A DNA stretch of 64,000 nucleotides from Boswellia sacra (lineage: Eukaryota > Streptophyta > Magnoliopsida > Sapindales > Burseraceae). Position numbers and translations under genes: made by a program. The notes beneath the pieces were generated by a model, which saw nothing but the letters and a program-made list of their open reading frames with translations, was not told where the DNA came from and made no database searches. This document shows positions 23,280 to 34,883 of the stretch, piece by piece. How positions within the stretch are numbered: the first letter of the stretch is position 1; every line of letters starts with the position of its first letter. Location of the stretch: NCBI GenBank assembly GCA_013180625.2, contig SNVD02009613.1, positions 248,001-312,000 of the forward strand. The letters run 5' to 3'.

Positions 23280-24212
23280 TATGACCCTACATTTTGAAGA
23301 CATTTGGGAAATCGGTGGATTGCTAGCGAAAATCTAAAAGTTGGTTATCATATATGTCTACAGCTATTTAAGTTTTTAGTAAACATTTTAAAGCTGATTC
23401 TTGAACTATTTAATCCTCTAAGGATCAGTTTCATATTAGGTCTTCAAGAGGGAAAGAAAGTAAAACTTTTCAAAATAAACTTAAAATAGTATTGAATATC
23501 AAATATTAAAATTAATTTGCAAGACCCAAGACCTATAGTGAGAGGTAAAACTAGGCTACATTGAGCCTATAAAGTATATAATATCATACTGTGTGAAACG
23601 TAGGTCGTTATAAATGGTATTAGAGTCGAACCTATCTCATGGTGTAAGCTAGATAGATTAAGCCCACAATACGGTTTACTTAGCCTAACTTTCATGGGCT
23701 CAAATAGCTCACACAAGGATGTGTGGCCTCTAAAAGGGTAAATTGTTGTACCCAATACCCATAAAAGTGGATTTAGGTTCCCTAGAAGTCCAAACTCAAT
23801 TATTTAGAGGGTTTGATGTTACCCTCTAATAGGGTTATTTGAAGCCCATGGAAAAACCCAATTCTGAGGTTTAAAATGCCAAATAAGCTAATTAAACAAG
23901 GGTTAAACTTCAGATTCTCATTCCCACGTGTAGAAACCCTCATAGTAAACAACCCTGTAAAATAGTGAATGTGAGCTTAAGTTTAGAGTAGTTCCATTTA
24001 GTCCCCGCTTTTAAACTCAGAAAGTCTACATTATTTTCCTTTTTTTACAGTTTTATCATTAAATAAAAGAAAACAATCCTAATATATAACAATCCATTGA
24101 ACTCAAAACATATATAAGTAATCTATCCTACGTTCAATTATCTTGGAGGATTATAACAATAGATAAGTTAGATTCAATTAAATTTTTTTTCTTAAAAAGA
24201 AAAAATTCTAGA
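23280..24212. other. Spacer with a possible decayed LTR remnant
   Basis: No gene. Near 23612 the sequence TGGTATTAGAGTC resembles an initiator-tRNA primer-binding site (TGGTATCAGAGC), so the DNA around 23520-23770 may be an eroded retrotransposon piece. Confidence 0.3.
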
Positions 24213-26410
24213 TTCAAGGGCAGTGGCGGACTCAGGATTTTGTCAAAGGGGGGCACTTTAATATTTCTAAATTTATATAATTTTTTGCTAAACAATACAA
24301 AATAGAAAATTTATTGAAAATTGAAAAAAATACACATAGATAGGAATATAATGAACTTTACCCCTTAAAATAAATCCTAACACAATAAAACAAAATATAA
24401 AATATTAAAATTTGACAGTTCGACAATTCAATAAATACAAAGTCATAACTGTCCCCTACGAGTTTTTATATTTTGAAAACGTTGCATGATTACCTCATTT
24501 TCAATGCTATAAAAAATATCTTTCTCAATGTATGCAAGCAAGCTATCATTCATCCATTCATCTCCCATTCGATTGCATGATTCAGTCTTCACAATATTCA
24601 TAGTAGAGAATGTCCTCTTAGCTGTGGCAGTTGCAACCGGTAGAATTAGTGCCAATGTCAAAAGAAAATACACCAATGGATAAATTTTATCTTTCTTTGT
24701 TTTAACCCTTTTTTGGGCAAGACTAGAAATGTCTTTCAACTCTGGAAACTCACTATTGGAACGCATATCCACAATGAAGTTTTCAAGTTGATCTTCAAGT
24801 GCTTTGAGTTGAACTACTGAAAAATCTTTAGGATAAAATTGAGCAAGTCATATAAGCTTCTATTTATCAAAAGTAGAAATAGATCACTTGGATTCAGACA
24901 TGCTACACAAAAAAGTAACTCAGTATTTGTTTCAGTAAAACAATTATTTAGTTCCTGCAACTGCATATCTATAACAGAAAAAAATATCTCATCACGATAA
25001 TGATGCATATGTGTGATCGCTTGAGCTTTACGTCTTGATTTCCCTTGAGGCCAAAAAATATCATCCATGTTAGGAACTTCAATATTGTGTTTAGCACAAA
25101 AAGAAGAAACTTCATCCAATAACATATCCCAACCATTTTCCCTCATCATTTGCAGCCTTTCCTTACAAACTCTCACTAACTCTATGACATTCACCATATC
25201 TTGATCCTTTCTCTGTAAAGTTTGTGACAAATCATTTGTGATTCCTAATATTGTTTTCATCAAATGTAGAGAAAAAATAATATCAAAGGATTTGATAAAA
25301 TTCAATACAAGCTTGGTCTCATATTTATGATCAGCATTAGATCCATTCTCTGCTATTATCTCTATTATATCTACTACAGACGAAAACATAGAAATCAAAC
25401 TTATTAAAGAATTGTAATGAGAGCTCCAACGTGTATCACCTGGCTTTTTGAGATTGATTCCTTGATTTAAACATCATCCAGTTGAAAGCTCTCTATCAGT
25501 GAGTGCCTCAAAAATAATTGCTGCATGTTTTTCTTTAAGAATATCACGACGTTTAGCTGATGCTCCAACAACATTAAACACATTAGCAACCCAAAAAAAA
25601 AAAGAGTAGTAATTTCTGTATGATTTTTTGCCACAGCCACAAGAGCTAACTGAAGTTGATGAGCAAAGCAATGCACATAAAAAGCAGATTCATTATCTTT
25701 CAAAATAAGTGCTTTCAAACCATTAAATTCACCTCGCATATTATTTGCTCCATCATAACCTTGTCCTCGTAATCGAGAGATACTCAATCCGTGCCTCGAA
25801 AAAAAATTATCAATAGCTTCTTTAAGTGACAGTGCCGTAGTGTCAATAACATGCTCAATGCCTACAAACCACTTAATCACATTGCCATTTTTATCCACAT
25901 AACGTAATATAATGGCCATCTGCTCTTTTGAAGACACATCACGAGACTCATCAACAATAATTGAAAATAATGCATCACCAATATCTTTGATAATGGCATT
26001 AGTAATTTCAATTGAAATAGCACTTACTATGTCTTTCTGAATTTTTGGCGCTATCAATTTCAAATTTTCAGGAGCATTTTGTAATGCAACTTTTCTTATT
26101 TCCTTATTATGATCACACAACCAATGTAAAAGTTCAAGAAAATTTCCTCGATTTTTAGAATCTTCAGTTTCATCATGTCCACGAAATGGAAGCCCTTGTC
26201 TTAAAAGAAACCTGATACAATCAATGGATGCACCCAAACGACTTTGATAGTCAATTCGAGCTTGGTCAGATTGTCTCACTAAAATTGTCTCTATATGTTG
26301 CTCTTGCTTTAACAATGCTTCACACATAGCCCAAGCTTGATTATGAGCACTGTTAGGACCCCCAACATGAACTTTTAGCTTCTCTTTTTTCTTCCAATTC
26401 GAAAACCCTA

Positions 26411-28056
26411 TGTTAGCCCTAAGGCTATATGATAATTTTGATGATAACAATACACATTGATTCATTGAGATTTACTAATATATTTATTTATGTGCAAGAA
26501 TAAGATTATTGAAATAATTATAAAATCAAGAAGGGGTTTATTAAAATGAAGTGTTGAAGCTAAGGAGAAGACTACATGTTAAAGGCATCAAAGTTTAAGT
26601 ACAAGGTTTGATTCAAGGAATGTGATATATGAGCAATGTTCTATCAATTGGTCATATATTTCTCTACAAATGTCCAAATAATGTGATTTCTGAGCCTTTG
26701 GAAAACTTACTCAATTTATAACATTTCATATGTTTTAAAGAAATTCAAATTTTAAGTGCAAGATCGTCCAAATCATCATGCAAAGTGAAAGACAAATGGA
26801 AGCAGCTGACATGAGCACCGAATACTCTTTTGGACATATCTTGAGCTAGAAAAATCAAAATGACTTGATTCTTGTGGCATTAGAAAGATGACTTAATGGG
26901 GCACATTTCATATGTTTTGAAGAAATTCAAATTTCAAATGGAAAACCGACATAATTGACATGCAATTCGGTGGACTGACACAGAGAAGAAAAATTAACTC
27001 ACATAAGCACCGAATGGTGTTTTGGCCATATCTTAAGATAGAGATATCCAATTGCTTTGATTCTTAATGTTTTAGAAAGCTTATTCAAATATGAAGATCT
27101 TTTATGTTTTGAAGAAATTCAAATTTCAAATGAAAGGCTGACAGAATTATCATTCAAATTAGTGGACAGACACATGGAAGAAAAATCAAGTCACTTGAGC
27201 ATCGAATGGTTTTTTGGCCATATCTTGAGCTACAGATATCCAAATGACTTGGTTCTTGATGCGTTGGAAAGCTTATTCAAATTGCAGATCTTTTATGTTT
27301 TACAGATTTTCAAATTTCAAACGTAACATTGACAAAAATGGCAGACAAGATTACGGTTTTTATGGTGGGCAGAAAATTTGGAGATGGTGTCTTCACTTGA
27401 TTAAGTTTCATCTCATTTGCCTATAAAAGGAGCCATTCTCCCATGCATTCAAAAGTGCAAGAGAAGCATTTTATCAAGCAAAAAAGCCAAGAGAAATATC
27501 AAGTTTATAGAGCTTTTATATTCTTTATCTACTCTTTGAAGAGAGTTGTACTTTTGTTGTAAAAACTTTTCTTTGTTCTTATATTGTGTGAGAGTGAGAT
27601 CTTCTTGTAAAGGATAAAATATATCCTTGAGAGAACTCTTTCCTTGGTGAGGTTGTTCATCAAGAAGAACTCTTGGTGTGGTGTTATCAAGTGTTGAAGA
27701 AAAAAGTCTTGGTGAGGTTGTTCATCAAGCAAGTTGTAAAGATTTCTACAACTTAGTGGAAAGCCTAGCTTGTGAAGCTAGGAGCCCGTGGACGTAGGCA
27801 AGGTTTGCCGAACCACGTAAATTGAGTTTGCACTCTCTCTATCCTATACTCTTTACATTTACTTGCACTTGAGATTATTTATTATTGCTATTCTCTTGAT
27901 TGCATCTTAGATAACTTCTATTTTCATCTTCTTCACTTCTATTCTCAAAAGAAAAAGTGAAATAATTTTTATCTTTCAAGAAAAGTTTTATAAATTCGTT
28001 TTGATAAATAAAACCCAATTCACCCCCCCTCTTGGGTTGTCATACCTGGGTCAACA
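26411..28056 (+). mobile_element. Solo LTR (copia/Sirevirus-like), 1,646 bp
   Basis: Begins TGTTAGCCC and ends GGTCAACA, with a perfect 5-bp target duplication CCCTA (26406-26410 and 28057-28061). TATAAAAG at 27422-27429 marks a plus-strand promoter. Near the end, CACCCCCCCTCTTGGGTTG and the block CCCGTGGACGTAGG/CCGAACCACGTAAA (27784-27820) are typical of plant copia LTRs, perhaps Sirevirus. No primer site or coding region follows, so it is a solo LTR left by recombination. It lies inside the hAT transposase exon. Confidence 0.92.
26815..27330 (+). repeat. Three imperfect repeats of about 185-195 bp in the solo-LTR U3
   Basis: A block with GCACCGAAT, TTTTGGCCATATCTTGAGCTA, then GGAAAGCTTATTCAAAT and GAAGAAATTCAAATTTCAAA recurs three times, anchored near 26830, 27014 and 27208. 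Such repeats upstream of a TATA box are common in LTR enhancers. Confidence 0.8.
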
Positions 28057-29474
28057 CCCTATACTTACAAAAGATTCAGCACCTGCTTGCTCACCAATAT
28101 CTGGTTTAAAGAGATAGCAACATAAGCAAAATAAGGCATCTTTTGCTATACTGTACTCTAACCAATTAGGATATTCATTAAACCAAGCTGGATTAAATCT
28201 TCTTGACTTTTCTCCATATTTTTTAAAGGGAAAATTGTGATCATGAGGTTGACAATGACCCTTTTGAAGATAAGCTCTTCGAACTTGATCTTTGACATTA
28301 GGATTATATTCCAAAATTCGAGTCCTAGGTCCAGGATCTGCAGGCAAATCTTGTAAATTAATATCTTCACTAATTTGTTTCGACCTTTTAGCACTTTTGT
28401 TTGGACTTGATGCCAACTCAGAAGTAGATTTTCTTTTAAAATATCTCTCCATAACTGATAAATAAAAATGATACGTATTATTCTACTATTCAAAAAGACT
28501 ACGAACACATTAAATAATAAAAAATCTCTATAACATAATCTTTTTAATGATATTTATTTTTTTTACTCTAATCAATACAAATAAATCAAGAATATAGAGA
28601 TATATGACACAAATATACTATATAATATAAATTAGAAAAGAAAGTCATTACTATTCAAAGGAATTTTTTTCAATTTGTACTCTTTTTATAAGAATCAATT
28701 AATTAAATTTCAATGTAACAAAAGATATAAAGAAAAAGCAATAATTTATATCAAAATAAATAAATAAACATTAAAAAGGTTTATATAAATTTTATTTGTA
28801 GAATACAGTAAAAAGAATTAATTATAGTGAGTGACGATATAACTTACTTGAAAGGAAGGATATTAGTTATGAGTCTTGTATAACTGTGTTCAGTTGCACT
28901 TACTATAAAACGGGTATATGATTGTCTACAAAATAAAAGCAAGATACTAAGAACAATAAACGTGCAAAACTACATGAGAAGAACATCAAAAATTTGATTA
29001 AAATTTCATGTATAAAATAAAATAATTAAATATTAAATATAATAAAATATAAACTCACTTGGTGCTTGTCTTTTGTATCAATTCGGAGGGTGGAAGAGTA
29101 GAAGGGACAGGGTAGGTGGCAAAGTGAGTGAAGAGGCGGCTGGGAGTTTAAAAGGTGAAAAAAGTTGTGGAAAGTCAAAATAGGTTTTGTATTTTTAATA
29201 AAGGGGTGTATTGTAACTTTTAAAAATTGAGGGACTATTAAGAGATTTTAAAATTTTAGGAGGGGCCCGGGCCCCCTTGGGTCTCAATGTCAGTCCCCCA
29301 CTGTTCAAGGGTGTTTTCTTAGACAGGCTTCCGAGGAAGATAAAAGGAACAAGAACAGCTGAAAGTTACAGCTATTGATACTTGCAAACCCATGAATTAA
29401 AAAAAAAAAAACTCAAAATCTTGTGGGTTATGGTTTCATTTTTTTTTTTTTTTTTTTGCTTTGAAAAAAGTTAT

Positions 29475-30700
29475 CAATAACTATTGGTTTTTGCAGCGTA
29501 TGGAAGTTACGAATAATATAATTGAAAACAGTAATGTAAATCAGAACAAGATTTTTACGTGGTTCGGTTATAACCAACCTACATCCACGGGCAACAAGAG
29601 TTGCAATTCACTATGTTGTATGTGTTTACACTCGATTTAGGACTCTTTACAGTGGTAAACACCCGCTCACTCACTAACCTAATCTATGTAAACTTGATCA
29701 ACATCAATCACAACCATAGTCCTTCACACACTCTTCTGATGCTGCTCTTTTTCTGTCACGATTATCTTAACTACACACAGTTAAGAATAATATAACACCC
29801 GTAACTGGTACAAACACATGTGATTACTCAACTCTCTTAAGCTCACACGATCTATAACAATTAACCAAAGCCTAAAGCTTTACACAAGACATAAAAAATA
29901 AATTAAAAATGCACTCAAACTTGTTCTTGCTTGCTCTCTCTCAATTTGCCTTGAATGTATTGAATGCCTTTTTCTAAAAGCTATGAAGATAGCTTATATA
30001 GTATTTGATATCAATTATAATCCTTATCAAGATCATGTAGAATCTCAATAAAATTCATAAAGAAAGTTTGGATAATAATAAAACATTATAAGAAGTGATA
30101 ATATACTCTCCTAAGTAAACTAGAATACTTAAATAATATTCTAATCTAATAAGAGATAATTAATACAAATATAAAACTTTCTATTCAACTAGGATACCGA
30201 ATCCAAACTTATTCTTATTCAACTAGGATACCATATCAAAACTTATCATATTTTAATTAAAATTCTCCTAATACAAAACATCTGTATAAAATAAATGAGA
30301 TTATGAAAATATCCACATTTAATATTTTTATCACATGATGACAAATAATTACTCATGTGCAATGCACATGCCATGTGTGCCACGTCTAGAACCAACAATA
30401 ACAAAAAATAAAAATCAATTCAGCCAATGTAACTACAAAACAATAGCTAAAGTAAATATCAATATATATACCAGCAAATTAAATTGGAAAAAGGAAATAT
30501 TATTGTACCTTAATATATTTATAAAAGTCAAGTACCATTTATGGGTGATAAATAGTATATGTAGATAATAAATGGTTAATTTGGGAATTAAGTTGGGTAT
30601 GTTAAAAAAATAACAGTAATTTAAAATTTTTAAGTGAGTAAACTTAAATGGGGTTATTGAACTCAAAAGTGGGGATTGAATAAAATTATTCTTAAGTTTA
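29475..30700 (-). mobile_element. LTR-like remnant, minus orientation, edges uncertain
   Basis: At 29550-29592 the sequence TTTTTACGTGGTTCGG then CCTACATCCACGGGC is the reverse complement of the block found in the solo LTR at 27784-27820. A minus-strand TATA-like CTATATAAGC lies near 29992-30002, correctly placed for U3-R-U5 on the minus strand. No termini or target duplication could be fixed. Short ACTAGGATACC repeats lie near 30186 and 30222. Confidence 0.5.
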
Positions 30701-30824
30701 GCGTTTTATGTTGTTTAGTTAAAAATGATCATTGCCTATATATGTAGAGATACTCATGCCATTAGTATTAAGCCTTTCAGGGGAAGTCCAAGAACAAAAC
30801 TATGCAAAAATTGTTTTTATCATC

Positions 30825-31560
30825 TGTTTGCAGCACTTCCATCGTCAAAATAATCAATAGTAGCTCGGAAATAATCAATAGTGGATGATCCGTTTGTAAA
30901 AGTTGATATCACTGGTATTAATTATCATCGTTTGCTGGCTTTAGGGAGGAAGCCAATTAAGGCTCAAGAGGGGCAACTGCCCCCGCTGAGCCTTTTTAAC
31001 ATCCCTAAATTGTATATATAATTTTCATCAAATGACTATATTGCTCCTTTTGTTTAGAAAAAGGCTTAAGCTCAAATAAAAATAAATGCAATCGACTTGA
31101 TTTGAATTGTATTATAATCTAAGTCCAAAAAATATTATTAGAAAAAGGCTTAACAAAGCCATTAAACTATTTCTTTGATAGTTTATGAAAATTATATTAT
31201 TTGTAAGATTATTAGTTTTTTTTTTAAGTAAATGCTAGTTGCTAGGAATATATTAGAAATAAATATAAGATTTATCAATGTTTAATAAATTTAAATTAAA
31301 ATTAAAAATAAAATTAGTAAAATCATATTCTTTTTTTAATAAAAAATTATATGTTATATATTATTTTATAGAAATTTTTGTACATATATTACCCTATGAA
31401 ATTCCCACTTAATAGATTTCTGGCTCCTTCCTTTGCTGGTTTTGTCATTTGTTGGTAGCACCTCTACTCTTGAAATAATCAATAGTAACTAATCTTATAA
31501 AAAAAAAAAATTGATATCACCAACATGAATTCCAATTAGACACAGCAATTGAAGTTTTAA
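30825..31560. repeat. Old tandem duplication split by a transposon
   Basis: A block with AGCAC, AATAATCAATAGTA and TTGATATCAC occurs at about 30832-30925 and again at about 31456-31520. Without the inserted element at 30939 the two copies would lie roughly 120 bp apart. Confidence 0.6.
30939..31431. mobile_element. Small non-autonomous hAT-like element, 493 bp
   Basis: A perfect 8-bp target duplication TTTGCTGG lies at 30931-30938 and 31432-31439. The ends (GGGAGGAAGCCA near 30944 and TGGCTCCTTCC at 31421-31431) form short imperfect inverted termini of the GGAGCCA kind seen in plant hAT elements. No coding capacity. Confidence 0.8.
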
Positions 31561-31561
31561 C

Positions 31562-32023
31562 TCTTCCTACGATGGAATGTCAACATATATATCAACAATA
31601 TTCTTATATTTTAATAGGCCAATTATCCGATTGCTTTACCTCTTGCTATAGCTGATCATCGACATGTATATTAGTGATATCCTTATATTTTGATAGGTTA
31701 GTCGCTGCCAATCACTCCAATGCCGATTCTGTCGCATAACATGCCTCACCTCCAAATGACCACGAAGGTCGTCATCCGACAATACTATCTTTATTTTTTA
31801 TTTAACATTTATTATTTCAAATATATTTACTAATGTTAAAATTTTTGGTATTTTATTTTAATTTTTTAGTATATGATTATTATATAATCTTAAATTAAAT
31901 CAAATATTGTTATAATTTTACTTATTTTTCACAAAATCATGTTGTTTTTGCCTTCTAATTGCAAATCGTCGATTTTTGTTTTTGTTTTTGGTTATCTTGT
32001 GCTGAAATACCCTAATTTTTTAG
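31562..32023. other. AT-rich spacer
   Basis: Nothing recognised. Confidence 0.4.
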
Positions 32024-32032
32024 TAAAATTTA

Positions 32033-32981
32033 GGGAAAATTGAGAAAATAGACACAATTGAGGGGCCTTGTTGAAAAATAGACACATCCTGAAAAATTTT
32101 CATGCCATAGATACTTTCTTGACAAAAAGAGCTAATTACCCATATATATTCAATTTTTTCCAAAGTCTTATTTCTCTCTCTTCAGACGACCAAAACCCAT
32201 CTCCCTCTCTTCAGATTTGATTTAATTTCTAGGGAATTTGAATTCGAGATTTGAGTTTCTGAAGGATTTGTGAAATTATCTAAGGATAAATCGAGTGTTA
32301 TAATGTGATTTTTGTGGGTTAATGCGTGTGAAAATCGATGAAATAAGTTGTGAATCCAGTGTTTTATCGCGAAGAAGAAGACACTCGACACTCAAAAACA
32401 ACCTGCGGAGTCGTGTCGAGTTATGTAATGTCTAGTGTCAAGTGTTTATCGAGTGGTGAAATGTCAAGTGTCGAGTGTTTATCGAGTAGTGAAATGTCGA
32501 GTGTCGAGTGTTTGTCTAGTGGTGAAATGTCGTGTGTCGAGTGGTGAAATGTGTAGTGTCGAGTATCGGATATTTGTCGAGTGTCGAGTGTCGGATTAAT
32601 GTGTCCTCGAAAATAGACTGTTATCGAGAATCCGACACGACTCAACACATGCGTGTCGAGTGTCGAGTTGTGTCGGATGCATGTAATGTCGAGTGTCGAG
32701 TTGTGTCGGATGCAAGTAATGTCCAGTGTCGAGTTGTGTCGGATGCAAGAAAGTGTCGAGTGTCGAGTGTCGAACGTGCAAGTCTTCGCGCGATACTTTT
32801 AATTTCTCTTTAGTCCCCATAGTTATAATTTGACCATTTCATCCCTGAAATGGATGCAAGTAATTTCGAAGGGGGTATTTTAATCTTTTTGTTAAGAAAG
32901 TGTCTATGGCATGAAAATTTTTCACGATGTGTCCATTTTTTAACAAGACCCCCTAATTTTGTCTATTTTCTCAATTTTTCC
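32033..32981. mobile_element. Mutator-like foldback element with minisatellite core, copy 1 (949 bp)
   Basis: Inverted termini of about 85-90 bp: the left starts GGGAAAATTGAGAAAATAGAC and has TTTTCATGCCATAGA near its inner edge; the right is its reverse complement with a few changes. A perfect 9-bp target duplication TAAAATTTA lies at 32024-32032 and 32982-32990, the length typical of Mutator-like elements. The centre is a GTCGAG-rich array (32414-32775). No transposase. The longest open frames only translate the repeat. Confidence 0.9.
32414..32775. repeat. GTCGAG minisatellite, copy 1
   Basis: Two sub-arrays. About 32430-32545 has units near 33 bp (GTCGAGTGTCGAGTG, then TATCGAGTGGTGAAAT). 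About 32655-32760 has units near 35 bp (GTCGAGTGTCGAGTTG, then TGTCGGATGCAAGTAAT). Each unit contains two to four TCGAG cores, so CpG density is far above the surroundings. Confidence 0.88.
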
Positions 32982-33776
32982 TAAAATTTATGAAGTTGCA
33001 CAATTTTAGATTTACTAACCAATGTCTTAGTCTAGTGGCCCGTTGTGCTTTATACAATTTCATTAGCCTTGAAACCGATTTCATAGATCGTTCAGGCGAT
33101 ACAAGGCAAAAAATGTTGAAATTAAAACAACAATGTATATGGACATATGCTAATGACTAAAGTAAACATGTCTCTTAAACAGTTAGAATCCCAATCGATT
33201 ATGATCGAGATAAAAGATAGACGTTTTTTTTTTTAAACTATATTGTGTATTATATTGTAGCATGGAATATCAAGGGCTTAGTATTACTAGTATTTATGGT
33301 TATTGTAACTAGTTTAGATTAGTTGAAATGTTATACCGTGCATCTAGTAATTAATGACTCAGAATGGTGTTGATTTTCTTTAATTACAATAGTTAGGAAG
33401 TTCAATTATATGTTACTTTACAAATATATCATGGCTACGATGTTCTATTGTGTTTGTGCAATTGCAAAAGAATTCAATTTTCAAGGCTAAAAAGCATGGC
33501 CAATACCTTTTTAAGTGTTCGTAATGGATTAAACCTTTAACAACAAAAAAAAAATTTCTTTTATCAAGGATTATGAACCAAACGTTGAGCAACATCATGT
33601 TCTATTCAATATCTTTAGATAAATGGAGAACCCGAAAGACATGACTTGGTTTGGACTTGTGTGGGTTAACCTATTTTGGAGTGTCATAAATTTGTTTTCA
33701 AATATTTATAATCATTGTTAATAAATCTAGAAAATTTGATGGTTAGGATAGTGATTATTAAAGGTGGTGTTTACTT

Positions 33777-33888
33777 CACATACGCTTCAGTAGAACTATT
33801 CAAAACATATGTTGTATTTGGTCGTGTTATCTCACATACGCTTCAGCAGAACTATTCAAAACATATGTTGTATTTTGTCGTTTTATTA
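33777..33888. repeat. 56-bp tandem duplication
   Basis: CACATACGCTTCAG followed by AGAACTATTCAAAACATATG occurs at 33777 and 33833, nearly identical and thus fairly recent. Confidence 0.9.
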
Positions 33889-33928
33889 TGACAACTTAGG
33901 AACAACGTATGTTAACATATATTATTAA

Positions 33929-34874
33929 GGGAAAATTGAAAAAATAGACAAAATTAGAGGGTCTCTTTGAAAAATAGACACATCCTGAAAAATTTTTATG
34001 CCATAGACACTTTCTTGATAAAAAGACCCAATTACCCTTATGTATTCAATTTTTTCCTGAAGGCTTATTTCTCTCTCTTCGGAAGACCGAAATCCATTTC
34101 CCTCCTTATAGATTTAATTTAATTTCTAGAGAATTTGAATTCGAGATTTGAGTTTATGAAGGATTTGTGAACTTATTTAAGAAAATCGAGTGTTATAATG
34201 TGATTTATGTACGTTAATACGTGTTATATCACGAAGAACAGGAAGAAGAAGACAGTGTTATATCACGAAGAAGAAGACACTCGACACTCGAAAATAACCT
34301 GTCGAGTCGTGTCGAGTTATGTAATGTCGAGTGTCGAGTTTTGTCGAGTAGTGAAATGTCGAGTGTCGAGTGTTTTCGAGCGGTGAAATATCGAGTTTCG
34401 AGTGTTTTCGAGTGGTGAAATGTCGAGTTTCGAGTGTTTTCGAGTGGTGAAATGTTGAGTTTCGAGTGTTGTCGAGTGATGAAATATCGAGTGTCGAGTG
34501 TTTTCGAGTGTTGAAATGTCGAGTGTCAAATGTTTTCGAGTGGTGAAATGTCGAGTTTCGAGTGTTGTCGAGTGGTGAAATGTCGAGTGTCGAGTGTTTT
34601 CGAGTGGTAAAATATCGAGTGTCGAGTTGTGTCGAGCGTCGTCTCCGCGTGATATATAGCTCTAAATATATCCTTACTTTTAATTTCTTTTTAGTCCCTA
34701 TAGTTTGTAATTTGACAATTTCATCCCCGAAAAGAGTTGTGTTTGATCCAAGTATACTTTCAAAGGGTATTTGAGTCTTTTTATCAAGAAAGTGTCTATA
34801 ACATGAAAATTTTTCAGGATGTGTCTATTTTTCAAAGAGACCCCCTAATTTTGTCTATTTTCTCAATTTTTCCT
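33929..34874. mobile_element. Mutator-like foldback element with minisatellite core, copy 2 (946 bp)
   Basis: Same family as 32033-32981, with matching termini (GGGAAAATTGAAAAAATAGAC and reverse complement) and inner landmarks. A 9-bp target duplication TATTATTAA lies at 33920-33928 and 34875-34883. A second insertion of the same family within 1 kb, in the same orientation, has an expanded and more regular array (34326-34650). Confidence 0.9.
34326..34650. repeat. 32-bp GTCGAG minisatellite, about ten units, copy 2
   Basis: Units of 32 bp read GTCGAGTGTCGAGTG then TTTTCGAGTGGTGAAAT, with scattered substitutions (GTTGAG, TTCGAG, ATCGAG). The ends blend into non-repeated TCGAG-containing sequence shared with copy 1. 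Confidence 0.9.
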
Positions 34875-34883
34875 TATTATTAA

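Larger units (their letters stand above)
24443..28452 (-). pseudogene. hAT transposase, TTF zinc finger plus DUF4371 and hAT C-terminal domain
   Basis: Reading from 28452: start MERYFKRKS, a basic stretch, then a TTF-type finger region (FNPAWFNEYPNWLEYS to CLCCYLF). After the inserted LTR the frame resumes at 26405 with GFSNWKKKEKL and runs through a DUF4371 RNase-H-like core (IVDESRDVSSKEQ, RGQGYDGANNM, FYVHCFAHQLQLALV), then GDTRWSSHYNSL, ending in the hAT dimerisation block (YPLVYFLLTLALILPVATA, KRTFSTMNIVK). Defects: the 1.65-kb insertion, a frameshift at an 11-A run (25593-25603), an in-frame TGA near 25475, a frame change near 24880, and TAG/TGA stops just after it. Several stops are single C-to-T changes from Gln or Arg. 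No active enzyme is expected. It is transposon-derived and shows no sign of a domesticated gene. Confidence 0.92.
24221..29303 (-). mobile_element. hAT transposon with TTF-finger transposase, interrupted by a solo LTR
   Basis: The ends are CAGTGGCGGA (24221) and TCCCCCACTG (29303), which pair as inverted termini with one mismatch. A perfect 8-bp target duplication TTCAAGGG lies at 24213-24220 and 29304-29311. The interior is a minus-strand transposase pseudogene (24443-28452). Of the 5,083 bp, 1,651 bp are a later solo LTR plus its 5-bp duplication, so the original element was about 3.4 kb. Confidence 0.93.

Noticed and set aside
23600..23640. Complete LTR retrotransposon at 23.5-23.8 kb
   Set aside because: Only a degenerate primer-binding-site-like string is visible; no LTR pair, coding region or target duplication.
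24443..28452. Domesticated hAT-derived gene
   Set aside because: The frame has an LTR insertion, a homopolymer frameshift and several stops, and intact transposon termini with a target duplication are still present.
32350..32813. Open frames with repeated peptides across the GTCGAG arrays (also 34221-34774)
   Set aside because: They exist because the 33-bp unit lacks stops in some frames; both strands are open, the elements are non-coding MITEs, and no start or splice context supports a gene.
34326..34650. CRISPR-like regular spacing
   Set aside because: The units are contiguous minisatellite repeats without unique spacers, in a plant nuclear genome, inside a transposon.
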